From assembly GCF_022690765.1 (NCBI RefSeq), contig NZ_JALCZA010000011.1, forward strand, positions 36,576 to 100,575: a stretch of 64,000 nt of DNA, in the 5' to 3' direction. Of the stretch, positions 49,218 to 57,080 are shown piece after piece. The position numbers and the translations under genes are program-made. This DNA is from Anaeromyxobacter oryzisoli. Lineage in GTDB: Bacteria > Myxococcota > Myxococcia > Myxococcales > Anaeromyxobacteraceae. The notes beneath the pieces are model-generated. The model was not told the DNA's origin. It searched no databases and saw only the letters and a program-made list of their open reading frames with translations. The stretch's first letter is position 1; each line of letters starts with the position of its first letter.

Positions 49218-49250
49218 GGCGCCGGCCGGGCCTCGAGCCTGGCCGGCGCC
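49218..49250. terminator. Bidirectional terminator hairpin between dcu and yebC
   Basis: GGCGCCGGCC (49218-49227) and GGCCGGCGCC (49241-49250) form a perfect 10-bp stem with a 13-base loop. It lies between two convergent genes, six bases from the yebC stop. No T tract on either side. Confidence 0.65.
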
Positions 49251-49255
49251 TCCGG

Positions 49256-49978
49256 TCACGCGAGGTTGTGGAACACCCGCTGGACGTCCTCGTCCTGCTC
49301 GAGGGCGTCCACCAGCTCGAGGACCTCCTTCGCCTGGTCCTCAGGGAGCTCCACCGGCGTCTGCGCGACGTACTCGGAGTCGGCGGAGATCAGCGGGAGC
49401 TTCCGCTCCTCGATGGCGGCCTGGAGCTGGCCGAAGCTCGCGAAGGGGCAGCGGATGATCACCTGGGGCTCGCCCTTCTCCCCCTTGCCCTCGCCCATCT
49501 CCTCGAGGCCGTGGTCGATGAGGTCGAGCTCGAGCGCCTCGAGGTCGAGCCCCGTCGGCGCGAGGCGGAACACGCCCATCCTCTGGAACTGGAAGGCGAC
49601 GCTCCCGGTCGTGCCGAGGTTGCCGCCGTGGCTCTTGAAGTGCATCCGCACGTTGGCGACGGTGCGGACCACGTTGTCGGTCGCGCTCTCGACCACCACC
49701 GCGACGCCGTGCGGCGCGTACCCCTCGTACAGGACGACATCGTAGGACGTCTGGTCGTGGCCGCTCGCGCGCTTGATCGCGGCCTCGATCTTGTCCTTCG
49801 GCATGTTCACGGCGCGCGCGTTCTGGAGCACGCGCCGGAGCGCGGGGTTGTTCTCCATCTGCGGCCCGCCCGCCTTGACGGCGATGGCGATGTCCTTGGC
49901 GACGCGCGTGAACGCCTTCGCCATCTTGTCCCAGCGGGCGAACATCGTCGCCTTGCGGGTCTCGAAGATGCGTCCCAT
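49256..49978 (-). CDS. YebC/PmpR-family transcriptional/translational regulator
   Basis: 240 residues, the full family length. N-terminal pattern [73 protein letters not shown], then [48 protein letters not shown], are both conserved in YebC. YebC proteins act as transcription factors in some bacteria and as ribosome-associated factors for polyproline tracts in others. The ATG has an AGAGGAGACC site. It is slightly unusual in lacking the common MAGHSKW opening, as in a subset called YebC/PmpR type II. Convergent with dcu. Confidence 0.92.
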   Translation of the reverse strand: MGRIFETRKATMFARWDKMAKAFTRVAKDIAIAVKAGGPQMENNPALRRVLQNARAVNMPKDKIEAAIKRASGHDQTSYDVVLYEGYAPHGVAVVVESATDNVVRTVANVRMHFKSHGGNLGTTGSVAFQFQRMGVFRLAPTGLDLEALELDLIDHGLEEMGEGKGEKGEPQVIIRCPFASFGQLQAAIEERKLPLISADSEYVAQTPVELPEDQAKEVLELVDALEQDEDVQRVFHNLA

Positions 49979-50369
49979 GGTCTCCTCTTCCGGCGGGCGG
50001 CGGCCGGCTCGCCCGGCACGGCGGATATCGCACTCTCCCCCTTCAGCGCAAGCTCCGGGGGGCGTTCGCCGCCGCGCGCCGCGGCCTGGCGCGGCGAAGC
50101 GCGGTGATCGACGGCGGCCGGGCGGCCGGGTGCCCGGCCGCGCGCGAGCGCCGGGCGCGCCCACCAGGAGTGTCGAGGTGCGAAAGGGCTGGTGTGCCGG
50201 AAGAAGCGTTCGGCCGAGGCGGACCCCCTCCGCGGCACGCCCCTCGAGATCACGAAGTGGCGCCTGCCGCCGGTGAAGCCGATCCGGTGCCACCCGCGCG
50301 GGCGAGGCCGCGCCGCGCGTCCCGGCGCGCGGGTTGCCTGGCGCGCGCGCCGGCTCTATTCGCAACGGG
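49979..50369. other. Intergenic region between divergent yebC and senA
   Basis: About 390 bases. No gene was recognised; GGCCGGGCGGCCGGGTGCCCGGCCG (near 50117-50141) is strongly self-complementary. The region must contain promoters for both yebC and the sen operon. No selenium-related leader motif known to me is present. Confidence 0.4.
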
Positions 50370-51656
50370 GTGGACCCGTCCATCGAGGCGACCGAGGCCT
50401 GGAGCCGGGAGGCGCGCGCGCGGACCGTCGCGCTCGCGCTGGGGCTCGAGCAGCCCGAGCTGCTCGGCCCGCGGCTCGCGATCGTGAACCCGCCGCTGTG
50501 GGAGGTGGGGCACGTCGGGTGGTTTCAGGAGAAATGGCTGCTCCGGCGCGACGGGCGGCCGTCGCTGCGCCCTGGGGCGGACGCGCTCTACGACTCGATC
50601 GCGATCCCGCACGATCGCCGCTGGGAGCTGCCGCTGCCTTCGCTCGCCGCCACCCTCGAGTACCTCGGAGAGGTGGAGGAGGCGGTCCGCGACCGGCTCG
50701 CGCGCTCCACGGATCCGGACGACGCCTACTTCGCGCGGCTCGCGGTCTTCCACGAGGACATGCACCTCGAGGCGATGGCGTTCTCGCGCCAGACCCTCGG
50801 GGGGCGCGCGCCGGCGCTCCCGGGCGCGGCGGAGCCGCCCGAGGGCGGCGGCCCGTGCCCGGGGGACGTCGAGGTGCCGGGCGGGCCGTTCCTGCTCGGC
50901 GCCGCGCCGGGCGAGCGGTTCGTGTTCGACAACGAGAAGTGGGCGCACGAGGTGACGCTCGCGCCGTTCCGGATCGCGCGCGCTCCGGTCACGCAGGCCG
51001 AGTTCGCGGCGTTCGTGGAGGACGGAGGCTACCGGCGGCGCACGCTCTGGTCCGACGCGGGCTGGCGCTGGCGCGAGGCGGTCGGGGCGGAGCGGCCCGT
51101 CTACTGGGCGCGCGACGGGGCGGGGTGGCTCCGTCGCGACTTCGACCGGTGGGTGCCCCTCGAGCCGCACCGGCCGATGGTGCACGTGAGCGGCCACGAG
51201 GCGGACGCCTGGTGCCGGTGGGCGGGGCGGCGACTCCCGACGGAGGCGGAGTGGGAGGCGGCCGCGGCGGGGGAGCGGACGGCGGACGGGCGGCGCGCGC
51301 CCGGGAAGCGGCGGTACCCCTGGGGCGATGACGCGCCGACGCCGGCGCGCGCCCACCTCGACGCGCGGGCGCTGCACGCGGTGGACGTCGGCGCGCTGCC
51401 GGCGGGCGACGCCGCCTGCGGCTGCCGGCAGCTCGTCGGGAACGTCTGGGAGTGGACCTCGAGCCCCTTCCTGCCGTATCCCGGGTTCGTGGCCGATCCC
51501 TACCGGGAGTACTCGCAGCCGTGGTTCGGGACGCACCGGGTGCTGCGCGGCGGCAGCTTCGCGACGCCGGGGCGCCTCCTGCGGAACACGTGGCGCAACT
51601 TCTACACGCCCGAGCGGCGCGACCTGTGGGCGGGGTTCCGGACGTGCGCCGCCTGA
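50370..51656 (+). CDS. senA: Selenoneine synthase SenA (EgtB-like)
   Basis: 428 residues. N-terminal DinB-like helical domain with iron-ligand candidates: His in [17 protein letters not shown] and HEDMH ([12 protein letters not shown]). The C-terminal ~250 residues are a formylglycine-generating-enzyme-type sulfatase-modifying domain ([97 protein letters not shown]). This is the non-haem iron EgtB architecture. The next gene is a SenB-type glycosyltransferase, overlapping by 13 bases, which identifies it as SenA, joining a selenosugar to hercynine, rather than EgtB. GTG 50370 is chosen to exclude an unlikely basic leader. Confidence 0.82.
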   Translation: MDPSIEATEAWSREARARTVALALGLEQPELLGPRLAIVNPPLWEVGHVGWFQEKWLLRRDGRPSLRPGADALYDSIAIPHDRRWELPLPSLAATLEYLGEVEEAVRDRLARSTDPDDAYFARLAVFHEDMHLEAMAFSRQTLGGRAPALPGAAEPPEGGGPCPGDVEVPGGPFLLGAAPGERFVFDNEKWAHEVTLAPFRIARAPVTQAEFAAFVEDGGYRRRTLWSDAGWRWREAVGAERPVYWARDGAGWLRRDFDRWVPLEPHRPMVHVSGHEADAWCRWAGRRLPTEAEWEAAAAGERTADGRRAPGKRRYPWGDDAPTPARAHLDARALHAVDVGALPAGDAACGCRQLVGNVWEWTSSPFLPYPGFVADPYREYSQPWFGTHRVLRGGSFATPGRLLRNTWRNFYTPERRDLWAGFRTCAA

Positions 51657-52627
51657 CCGTGGTCGTCGCCACCCCCGCCGTCCGGGGCTCGCACAAGGGC
51701 AACCGGGTGACCGCGGTCCGCTGGGCAGGCCACCTGCGCGCGCTCGGTCACCACGTGGTGCTCTCGGAGGGCTGGGACGGCCGGGCGTGCGACGTGCTGG
51801 TCGCGCTGCACGCGACGAAGAGCTACCCGGCCGCGGCGCGGTACCGGGCCCGGTACCCCGCGGCGCCGCTCGTCGTCGGCCTCGCCGGCACCGATCTCTA
51901 CCAGGACCTGCCGGCGTCGGAGGAGGCGCGCCGCTCCCTCGACCTCGCCACCCGGGTCACGGTCCTGCAACCCCTCGGCCTCGAGCGACTCCCGCCGGCG
52001 GTGCGGCCGAAGGCCCGGGTGCTGATCCAGTCGGCGCACCCGGCGCCCCCGGTGCCGGCGCCCCGCGGCGTGCTCCAGGCCTGCCTGCTCGCGCACCTGC
52101 GGGCGGTGAAGGACCCGTTCCTCGCGGCCGAGGCGGTGCGGCGGCTGCGCCCCGGATCGCGCTGGCGCGTGGCCCACCTCGGCGCGGCGCTCGATCCGGG
52201 GGCCGCGGAGCGGGCGCGGACCGAGATGACCCGATGCGACCGCTACGCGTGGCGCGGCGACCGTCCCCGGCGCGAGGCGCTCGGCGTCCTCGCCGGGAGC
52301 GCCGCGCTCCTGGTCACCTCGCGGCTCGAGGGCGGGTCGAACGCCGTGTCGGAGGCCATCGCCGCCGGGGTCCCGGTCCTCTCCACGCGCGTCGACGGAT
52401 CAATCGGCGTGCTCGGCCCCGCGTACCCGGGGCTCTTCCCCGTCGGGGACGCCGCGGCGCTCGCCGCGCTCCTCGCCCGGGCGGAGGACGAGCCCGGCTT
52501 CCTCGCCGCGCTCCGCGCGCGGGTCGCCGCGCTCCGCCCCCTCGTCGCGCCGGCCCGCGAGCGCGAGGCGTGGCGCGCGCTGCTGGGGGAGATCGTGCCG
52601 GGGTTCGCACCGTCACCGTCACCGTGA
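51644..52627 (+). CDS. senB: Selenosugar synthase SenB (glycosyltransferase-like)
   Basis: 327 residues. The SenB family blocks are visible: VVVATPAVRGSHKGNRVTAVRWAGHLRALGHHVVLSEGWDG, DVLVALHATKSYPAAARYRARYP, LVVGLAGTDLYQDL, RVTVLQPLGLERLPPAVRPKARVLIQSA, and SRLEGGSNAVSEAIAAGVPVLSTRVDGSIGVLG (GT-B donor site). It makes the UDP-sugar-derived selenosugar used by SenA, with selenophosphate as Se donor. GTG 51644 overlaps the senA stop. The last seven codons and the stop fall inside the hexamer repeat that begins at 52602, so the C-terminus may have been altered by repeat expansion. The third pathway gene (senC, SelD-like) is not here. Confidence 0.86.
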   Translation: MRRLTVVVATPAVRGSHKGNRVTAVRWAGHLRALGHHVVLSEGWDGRACDVLVALHATKSYPAAARYRARYPAAPLVVGLAGTDLYQDLPASEEARRSLDLATRVTVLQPLGLERLPPAVRPKARVLIQSAHPAPPVPAPRGVLQACLLAHLRAVKDPFLAAEAVRRLRPGSRWRVAHLGAALDPGAAERARTEMTRCDRYAWRGDRPRREALGVLAGSAALLVTSRLEGGSNAVSEAIAAGVPVLSTRVDGSIGVLGPAYPGLFPVGDAAALAALLARAEDEPGFLAALRARVAALRPLVAPAREREAWRALLGEIVPGFAPSPSP

Positions 52628-53184
52628 CCGTGACCGTGACCGTTCCCCGTCCCCGCACCCCGCATCCCGTGGCCCTTGGCCCGTTCCGCCGAGGACGCAT
52701 CGGATCACGGCGAGCGGGCCACGGGCGACGGGACCCGGTTCACGGGTCACGGAGAAGCCGGTGACGGTGACGGGCACGGATCACGGGGGAGTGCTCGGTA
52801 TCGTGCGATCGCGAAACCGGACACGCAGCGTCGCGGGGCGGCACGCCCCGTCACGCAGGGTGCAGGGACCCCGCCGCGCGGGGGGAGGGGCGCAGCCCCG
52901 GGTTCGCACCGTCACCGTGACCGTGACCGTTCCCCGTCCCCGCATCCCGCCTCCCGTGGTCCTTGGCCCGTACCGCCGAGGACGGCATCGGATCACGGCG
53001 AGCGGGCCACGGGCGACGGGACCCGGTTCACGGGTCACGCAGGGCCGGTGACGGTGACGGGCACGGAGCACGGGGAGAGTGCGCAGCGCCGTGGATCGCG
53101 ATGCCGGGGAGCGGGCCGGGGCGGCACGCCCCGTCACGTGGGGTGGAGGGACCCCGCCGAAGGCGGGGGGAGGGGCGCAGCCCC
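52602..53184. repeat. Tandem duplication of a ~299-bp, hairpin-rich unit
   Basis: Unit 1 spans 52602-52900 and unit 2 52901-53184. Both begin with GGTTCGCACC and a short array of GTCACC/GTGACC hexamers, share long near-identical stretches (for instance the block around 52690-52745 and 52982-53037), and end with GGGGAGGGGCGCAGCCCC. Each contains GGGGCG-GCA-CGCCCC hairpins (52835-52849, 53118-53132; a third at 53283-53297). Internal copies of GGTGACGGTGAC are complementary to the hexamer array. No coding potential. Seen directly in sequence. Confidence 0.85.
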
Positions 53185-53186
53185 TC

Positions 53187-53271
53187 CGCGCGGGGACCTC
53201 GCGCGCCGTCGCGAAGCGAAGCGCGCGAGGTCACGGGCCCCGCGCGGCAGGGGTGGGGCCCCGACGGCTCC
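53187..53271. repeat. 85-bp dispersed repeat, copy 1 (nested hairpin)
   Basis: Identical to 63916-64000 over all 85 bases, same orientation. It has nested inverted arms: outer CCGCGCGGGG/CCCCGCGCGG (53186-53195, 53238-53247) and inner ACCTCGCGCG/CGCGCGAGGT (53196-53205, 53222-53231). It lies between senB and the ABC-2 permease, directly after the tandem units. It is REP-like in structure; no transposase is nearby. Confidence 0.9.
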
Positions 53272-53298
53272 GCCGGCGGGGCGGGGCGGCACGCCCCG

Positions 53299-54102
53299 TC
53301 ATGAAACAGACTCGGCGCTGTACCGCGCGAGGAGCCCGGTCCGGACGGCGTACCGGAACACGCGGACGAAGATCCAGCACGCGAGGAGCACGTGCGCGAT
53401 CGCGAGCGCGCCGCCGATCGCGAACGCCGACGCCGGGACGGAGCGGCCCGCGACCAGCGCCCGGAGCGCCTCGAAGACGTACGACGGCGGCAGCAGGCGA
53501 GAGCAGGCCTGCATCCAGGCCGGCAGCGTCGCCACCGGGTAGAACACGCCGGCGAACGGAGAGAGCACCGCCGGGATGGGCCAGATCAGCCACTCGGCGG
53601 CCGGCCCGAGCCGGAGCACGATGGCGCACCCGATCACGCCGAGCGCGATCCCGAACAGGAACAGCACGAGCAGGAGCGGGACGAGCGCGAGCCCGAACCC
53701 GAGGAACGAGAGCCCGAACGCGGCGGCCGCGAGGGCGACCATCACGCCGAGCGCGACCGCGCTCGTGGCGACGCTCGAGACGACGAGCGCCGTCACGTAC
53801 TCCGGGATGGAGATGGGCGTCGAGAAGACGTTCAGGAAGCTCCGCGACCAGACGTCCTCGAAGAAGGCCATCGTCACGCCCTGCATCACCCGCCCGAAGA
53901 AGTCCCAGAGCAGGACCGCGCCGAGGAGGACCGGCACGAGATCGAACCCCGGCGACGTCACCGCGTTCAGGTAGCGGGTGATGAACCCCCACAGGACCAC
54001 GTCGATCGCCACCCAGGCGAAGATCGGCAGCACGCGCGCCGGGCTCCCGCGGAGCAGGTACAGCTGCCGGAGCAGGAGCGCCGCGACGCGGACCGGACGC
54101 AC
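53299..54102 (-). CDS. ABC-2-type transporter permease
   Basis: 267 residues with six helices and the ABC-2 pattern (FLNVFSTPISIPEYVTALVVSSVATSAVALGVMVAL; AEWLIWPIPAVLSPFAGVFYPVATLPAWMQACSRLLPPSYVFEALRALV). This is the NodJ/DRA-type exporter permease rather than an import permease. GTG 54102 starts the frame; it lies four bases after the ATPase stop. The GGGGCG/CGCCCC hairpin at 53283-53297 directly follows its stop and may terminate the operon. Confidence 0.85.
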   Translation of the reverse strand: MRPVRVAALLLRQLYLLRGSPARVLPIFAWVAIDVVLWGFITRYLNAVTSPGFDLVPVLLGAVLLWDFFGRVMQGVTMAFFEDVWSRSFLNVFSTPISIPEYVTALVVSSVATSAVALGVMVALAAAAFGLSFLGFGLALVPLLLVLFLFGIALGVIGCAIVLRLGPAAEWLIWPIPAVLSPFAGVFYPVATLPAWMQACSRLLPPSYVFEALRALVAGRSVPASAFAIGGALAIAHVLLACWIFVRVFRYAVRTGLLARYSAESVS

Positions 54103-54106
54103 GCGC

Positions 54107-54880
54107 TCACCCCCGCTCGAGCGTGAGCGGCTCCCGCGCCACCGCGACGAACAGGTCCTCGAGCGTGGCGAGCCCGTGCTCGCGCGGGAGGGACCGCGGA
54201 TCGCCCTCGAGCAGGATCCGGCCGCGGGAGAGGAACAGCACGCGATGGCAGACCTCCTGGACCTCGAACATGTTGTGCGACGTCCAGAGGACGCCCGCGC
54301 CGCTGCGGGCCACGAACGCCCGGATCCGGGCCCGGACCTCGCGTGCGGTGGCGGGATCGAGGGAGGCGGTGGGCTCGTCGAGGAGCATGAGCCGCGGGTC
54401 GTTCAGCAGCGCCTTCGCGAGCGAGACGCGGGTCTGCTCGCCCGAGGAGAGCACGCCGCAGCGCACGTCGCGCAGCGCCGTGAGGTCGAGCTCCTCGAGC
54501 AGCGCGTCGATCCGGCGCCCGAGCGCCGCGACGCCGTACAGGAGGCCGAAGACGCGCAGGTTCTGGCGGACGGTGAGGTTCCCGGGCAGGGGGGCGTAGA
54601 CGGCCGCGAAGCTGGTGCGCTCGAGGGCCGCCGATCGCCGCGCGCCGAGGTCCGCGCCGTCGATCCGGATCGCGCCGGCCGACGGCGTGACGACCCCGAG
54701 GACCATGTCGATGATGGTCGTCTTCCCGGCGCCGTTCGGCCCGAGGAGGCCGACGATCTCGCCCCGGTGGACCCGGAACGACACGCCGTCCACGGCGGCG
54801 ACGGCGCCGTAGGCCTTGCGGAGCGCGTCCACGGAGAGGACCGGCGGGGCGGCGACGGCGGGGGCGGGCGGGGTGGTCAC
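54107..54880 (-). CDS. ABC transporter ATP-binding protein (ABC-2 class)
   Basis: 257 residues. Walker A GPNGAGKTTI, signature LSSGEQTRV (S-S-G-E instead of S-G-G-Q), Walker B LMLLDEPTA and switch WTSHNM. The N-terminal MTTPPAPAVAAPPVLSVDAL leader is alanine/proline-rich. The class is that of NodI/drug exporters, consistent with the following ABC-2 permease. A start at GTG 54880 leaves 16 bases to the binding-protein gene. Confidence 0.88.
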   Translation of the reverse strand: MTTPPAPAVAAPPVLSVDALRKAYGAVAAVDGVSFRVHRGEIVGLLGPNGAGKTTIIDMVLGVVTPSAGAIRIDGADLGARRSAALERTSFAAVYAPLPGNLTVRQNLRVFGLLYGVAALGRRIDALLEELDLTALRDVRCGVLSSGEQTRVSLAKALLNDPRLMLLDEPTASLDPATAREVRARIRAFVARSGAGVLWTSHNMFEVQEVCHRVLFLSRGRILLEGDPRSLPREHGLATLEDLFVAVAREPLTLERG

Positions 54881-54896
54881 GGCGAGGGCATGCGGA

Positions 54897-56117
54897 CTAC
54901 AACCCGCCCGTCACGAGCCGGAGCTTGTCGGCCTGGTTCGCGAACACCACGCGGCCGTCCTGCACCATCCCCATCACCACCTGCTTGCGCCGGAACGCCT
55001 CGTGCGTGTCCACGACCGCCGGATCCCACTTCGAGTACGGGTGCCTCCAGGTCGCGATGACGCCGCTCACCGGGGCGCGCAGGTCCTCGAGCGCGTCGCG
55101 GATCCTCCCGCTCTCGGTGGAGCCGGCCTGGCGCACGGCGGCGGCGAACAGCTGGACGGCGTCGTAGCCCTGCGCGGCGGAGACGGGCGAGGGGATGCGC
55201 GTGACGCCGTAGGTCCGGTGGTAGTCCTCGATGAACCGTCGCGCCCTGGGCGTGACGGGCTCCTCGATGAACGTCTGCGGCATCAGGGTCCCGTCCGCGG
55301 TCCGCCCCGCGTCGTCGAGGTAGCTCGACATCGACAGCGTCCACCCGCCGATGAGCGGCACGCGCATGCCGAGCCGGGCCATCCCCTTGGCGACGGCGGC
55401 CGCCTCCGGCCCGATGCCCCAGAGCAGGATCGCCTGGGCGCCGCCGGACCTCGCGCGGAGGAGCTGGGAGGTCAGGTCCCGGTCGCCCACGTCGAACTCC
55501 GCGACGGCGACCACCTGGAGCTTCTCGCCCTGCAGCTTGACCTGCATGAGGAGGTCGTCCCGCCCGGAGACGCCGTAGCGGGTCGAGTCGTGGAGCAGCG
55601 CGACCTTCGTGAGCCTCCGGGCGATCGCCTCCTCGACCACCATCGCCGCCTGGATGCCGTCGCTCGCCGCGAAGCGGAAGATCGAGAGCTGCCTCGGGCC
55701 GTCCGGTCTCGCCCACTGGGCCATCACGGCGGAGCCCGCGGCGGGCGTGACGATCTTCGTGATGCCCTTCTCCTGCAGGAACCGGTCGCCCGCGAGGGCC
55801 ACGCCGGTGTTCGCCGAGCCGATGACGCCGGAGAGGTCGGGCGTCGCCGCGAGCTCCCGGGCGATCGCGGCGCCGCGATCGTCCCTCGCCTCGTCGTCGC
55901 GCTCGATGACCTCGATCCTGAGCTTCCGGTCCCCGACGGCGATCCCGCCGGCCGCGTTGATCTCCGCGATCGCGAGCTTCGCCCCGTCGCGCATCGAGGT
56001 GCCCAGCGGCGCGGACCCGCCGGTGAACGGCCCGGTGATGGCGAGCTTGACGACGTCCGCGGCGAGCGCCGGGAGGAAGAGGGCGCACAGCAGCACGGTG
56101 CCGAGCAGTCGCCGCAT
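54897..56117 (-). CDS. Periplasmic binding protein of the branched-chain amino acid (LivK) type
   Basis: 406 residues. A signal peptide ends near ALA (MRRLLGTVLLCALFLPALAAD). The mature protein has the two-lobe PBP type I fold with VVKLAITGPFTGGSAPLGTSMRDGAKLAIAEINAAGGIAVGDRKLRIEVIERDDEARDDRGAAIARELA, typical of Leu/Ile/Val- and amide-binding proteins. It heads an operon with an ABC-2 ATPase and permease, an unusual partnership because such proteins normally serve Liv-type importers. A comparable gene trio exists next to some PQQ-alcohol dehydrogenase clusters. Start ATG 56117 has GGGAGG ahead; ATG 56129 would not change the signal. Confidence 0.85.
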   Translation of the reverse strand: MRRLLGTVLLCALFLPALAADVVKLAITGPFTGGSAPLGTSMRDGAKLAIAEINAAGGIAVGDRKLRIEVIERDDEARDDRGAAIARELAATPDLSGVIGSANTGVALAGDRFLQEKGITKIVTPAAGSAVMAQWARPDGPRQLSIFRFAASDGIQAAMVVEEAIARRLTKVALLHDSTRYGVSGRDDLLMQVKLQGEKLQVVAVAEFDVGDRDLTSQLLRARSGGAQAILLWGIGPEAAAVAKGMARLGMRVPLIGGWTLSMSSYLDDAGRTADGTLMPQTFIEEPVTPRARRFIEDYHRTYGVTRIPSPVSAAQGYDAVQLFAAAVRQAGSTESGRIRDALEDLRAPVSGVIATWRHPYSKWDPAVVDTHEAFRRKQVVMGMVQDGRVVFANQADKLRLVTGGL

Positions 56118-56291
56118 GGAGCCTCCCACCGGTCGAGTCGAGCCCAGGTCCTCGAGCGCGGCCGCAACATACGTCGATGGGAGGAGGCGAGAGCAGGCCA
56201 GAGCGGCTCACGCTGCCGGGGGGCTCACGTCGGGTCCGGCGGGCCGGGGCCGGCGACGACCCCTCGGCGGGGTGTGGTAAGTCTCGACGGC

Positions 56292-56495
56292 ATGAGCGTC
56301 GTCTGGCACGTCACCGTCGAGGGGGAGCCCGCCTGCACCTCCGCCGTCCTCACCACGGACGAGCGGCTCGAGCCGCCGATCTGCGGCACCCGCAACCGTC
56401 AGCGCGCGGACGACTACGCCGCGATGTTGCGCGCCAACCACCCCGGGGTGCGGGTGGACGTCGTGGAGCACGGCTGCCCGATGCGCGGCGAGTGA
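56292..56495 (+). CDS. Small hypothetical protein (67 residues)
   Basis: 67 residues, one alternating strand/helix pattern (VVWHVTVEGEPACTSAVLTTDERLEPPICGTRNRQRADDYAAMLRANHPGVRVDVVEHGCPM). Three cysteines could bind metal or form a disulfide, but spacing matches no family I know. No strong ribosome site. Divergent from the binding-protein gene. May be a real small gene because the frame is compact and not arginine-rich. Confidence 0.5.
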   Translation: MSVVWHVTVEGEPACTSAVLTTDERLEPPICGTRNRQRADDYAAMLRANHPGVRVDVVEHGCPMRGE

Positions 56496-56683
56496 GCGCG
56501 GCCCTCCTCCCGGCGGCGCGGGAGCGCTCGGGCGATCGACGCGGAGGATGCACGAGCGCCCGCCGCGCCGGCCGGGGCGCTCCCGGGAGGGGGCCGGAGC
56601 CCTACCCGGCCGCGAGGCGGCCGGGGCGCGGGGGCCAGTCCCGAAGCGTTGGCGAGCCCGCGCGGCGTGCCCACACTCACGGC

Positions 56684-57046
56684 ATGGCGAAGAGCTGGGC
56701 AGATGTGCAAGCGGCGGCGCGCGCCACGGCCGAGGCGCTGCACCGGGAGGCGGACGCGGCCCGCGCGCAGGCCGAGGCGACGCGCGAGCGGGGTCAGGCC
56801 CTCCTGGCCGTGGCCGAGGCGTGCCGCCGCGAGGCGGAGGTGAGCCCGGACGAGTACTACGCGGTGTCGCGCTGGCACCAGGCGTCGCTCGCCGAGACCC
56901 ACGCCCGGGCCGTGGAGCGGGAGGCGCAGGCGCTCGACGCCGAGGCGCGGACCGCCGACGCCGAGTCGGACACCGCGCACGCGCGCTCCGACGCGTCCCG
57001 CGAGCGCGCCGCCCACGAGGCGAACGCGGCGGCCCGCTCCGAATGA
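56684..57046 (+). CDS. Alanine-rich, coiled-coil hypothetical protein (120 residues)
   Basis: 120 residues almost entirely predicted helix, with heptad-like Ala/Glu/Arg runs (AARATAEALHREADAARAQAEATRERGQALLAVAEACRREAE... ARAVEREAQALDAEARTADAESDTAHARSDASRERAAHEA). A break occurs at SPDEYYAVSRWHQASLAETH. No signal peptide. Function unknown; low-complexity composition could also reflect a spurious high-GC frame. Convergent with the narIK gene, 34 bases away. Confidence 0.5.
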   Translation: MAKSWADVQAAARATAEALHREADAARAQAEATRERGQALLAVAEACRREAEVSPDEYYAVSRWHQASLAETHARAVEREAQALDAEARTADAESDTAHARSDASRERAAHEANAAARSE

Positions 57047-57080
57047 TGTCGCGCCGGCGCGACCCGCCCCGGAGGCGCCG

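Noticed and set aside
50370..51656. EgtB (ergothioneine biosynthesis) assignment
   Set aside because: Same architecture, but the overlapping SenB gene identifies SenA; there is no egtD or egtC nearby.
52602..53184. Repeat array as a CRISPR
   Set aside because: The repeats are hexamers and two ~299-bp units, not 25-40-bp repeats with unique spacers, and no cas gene is present.
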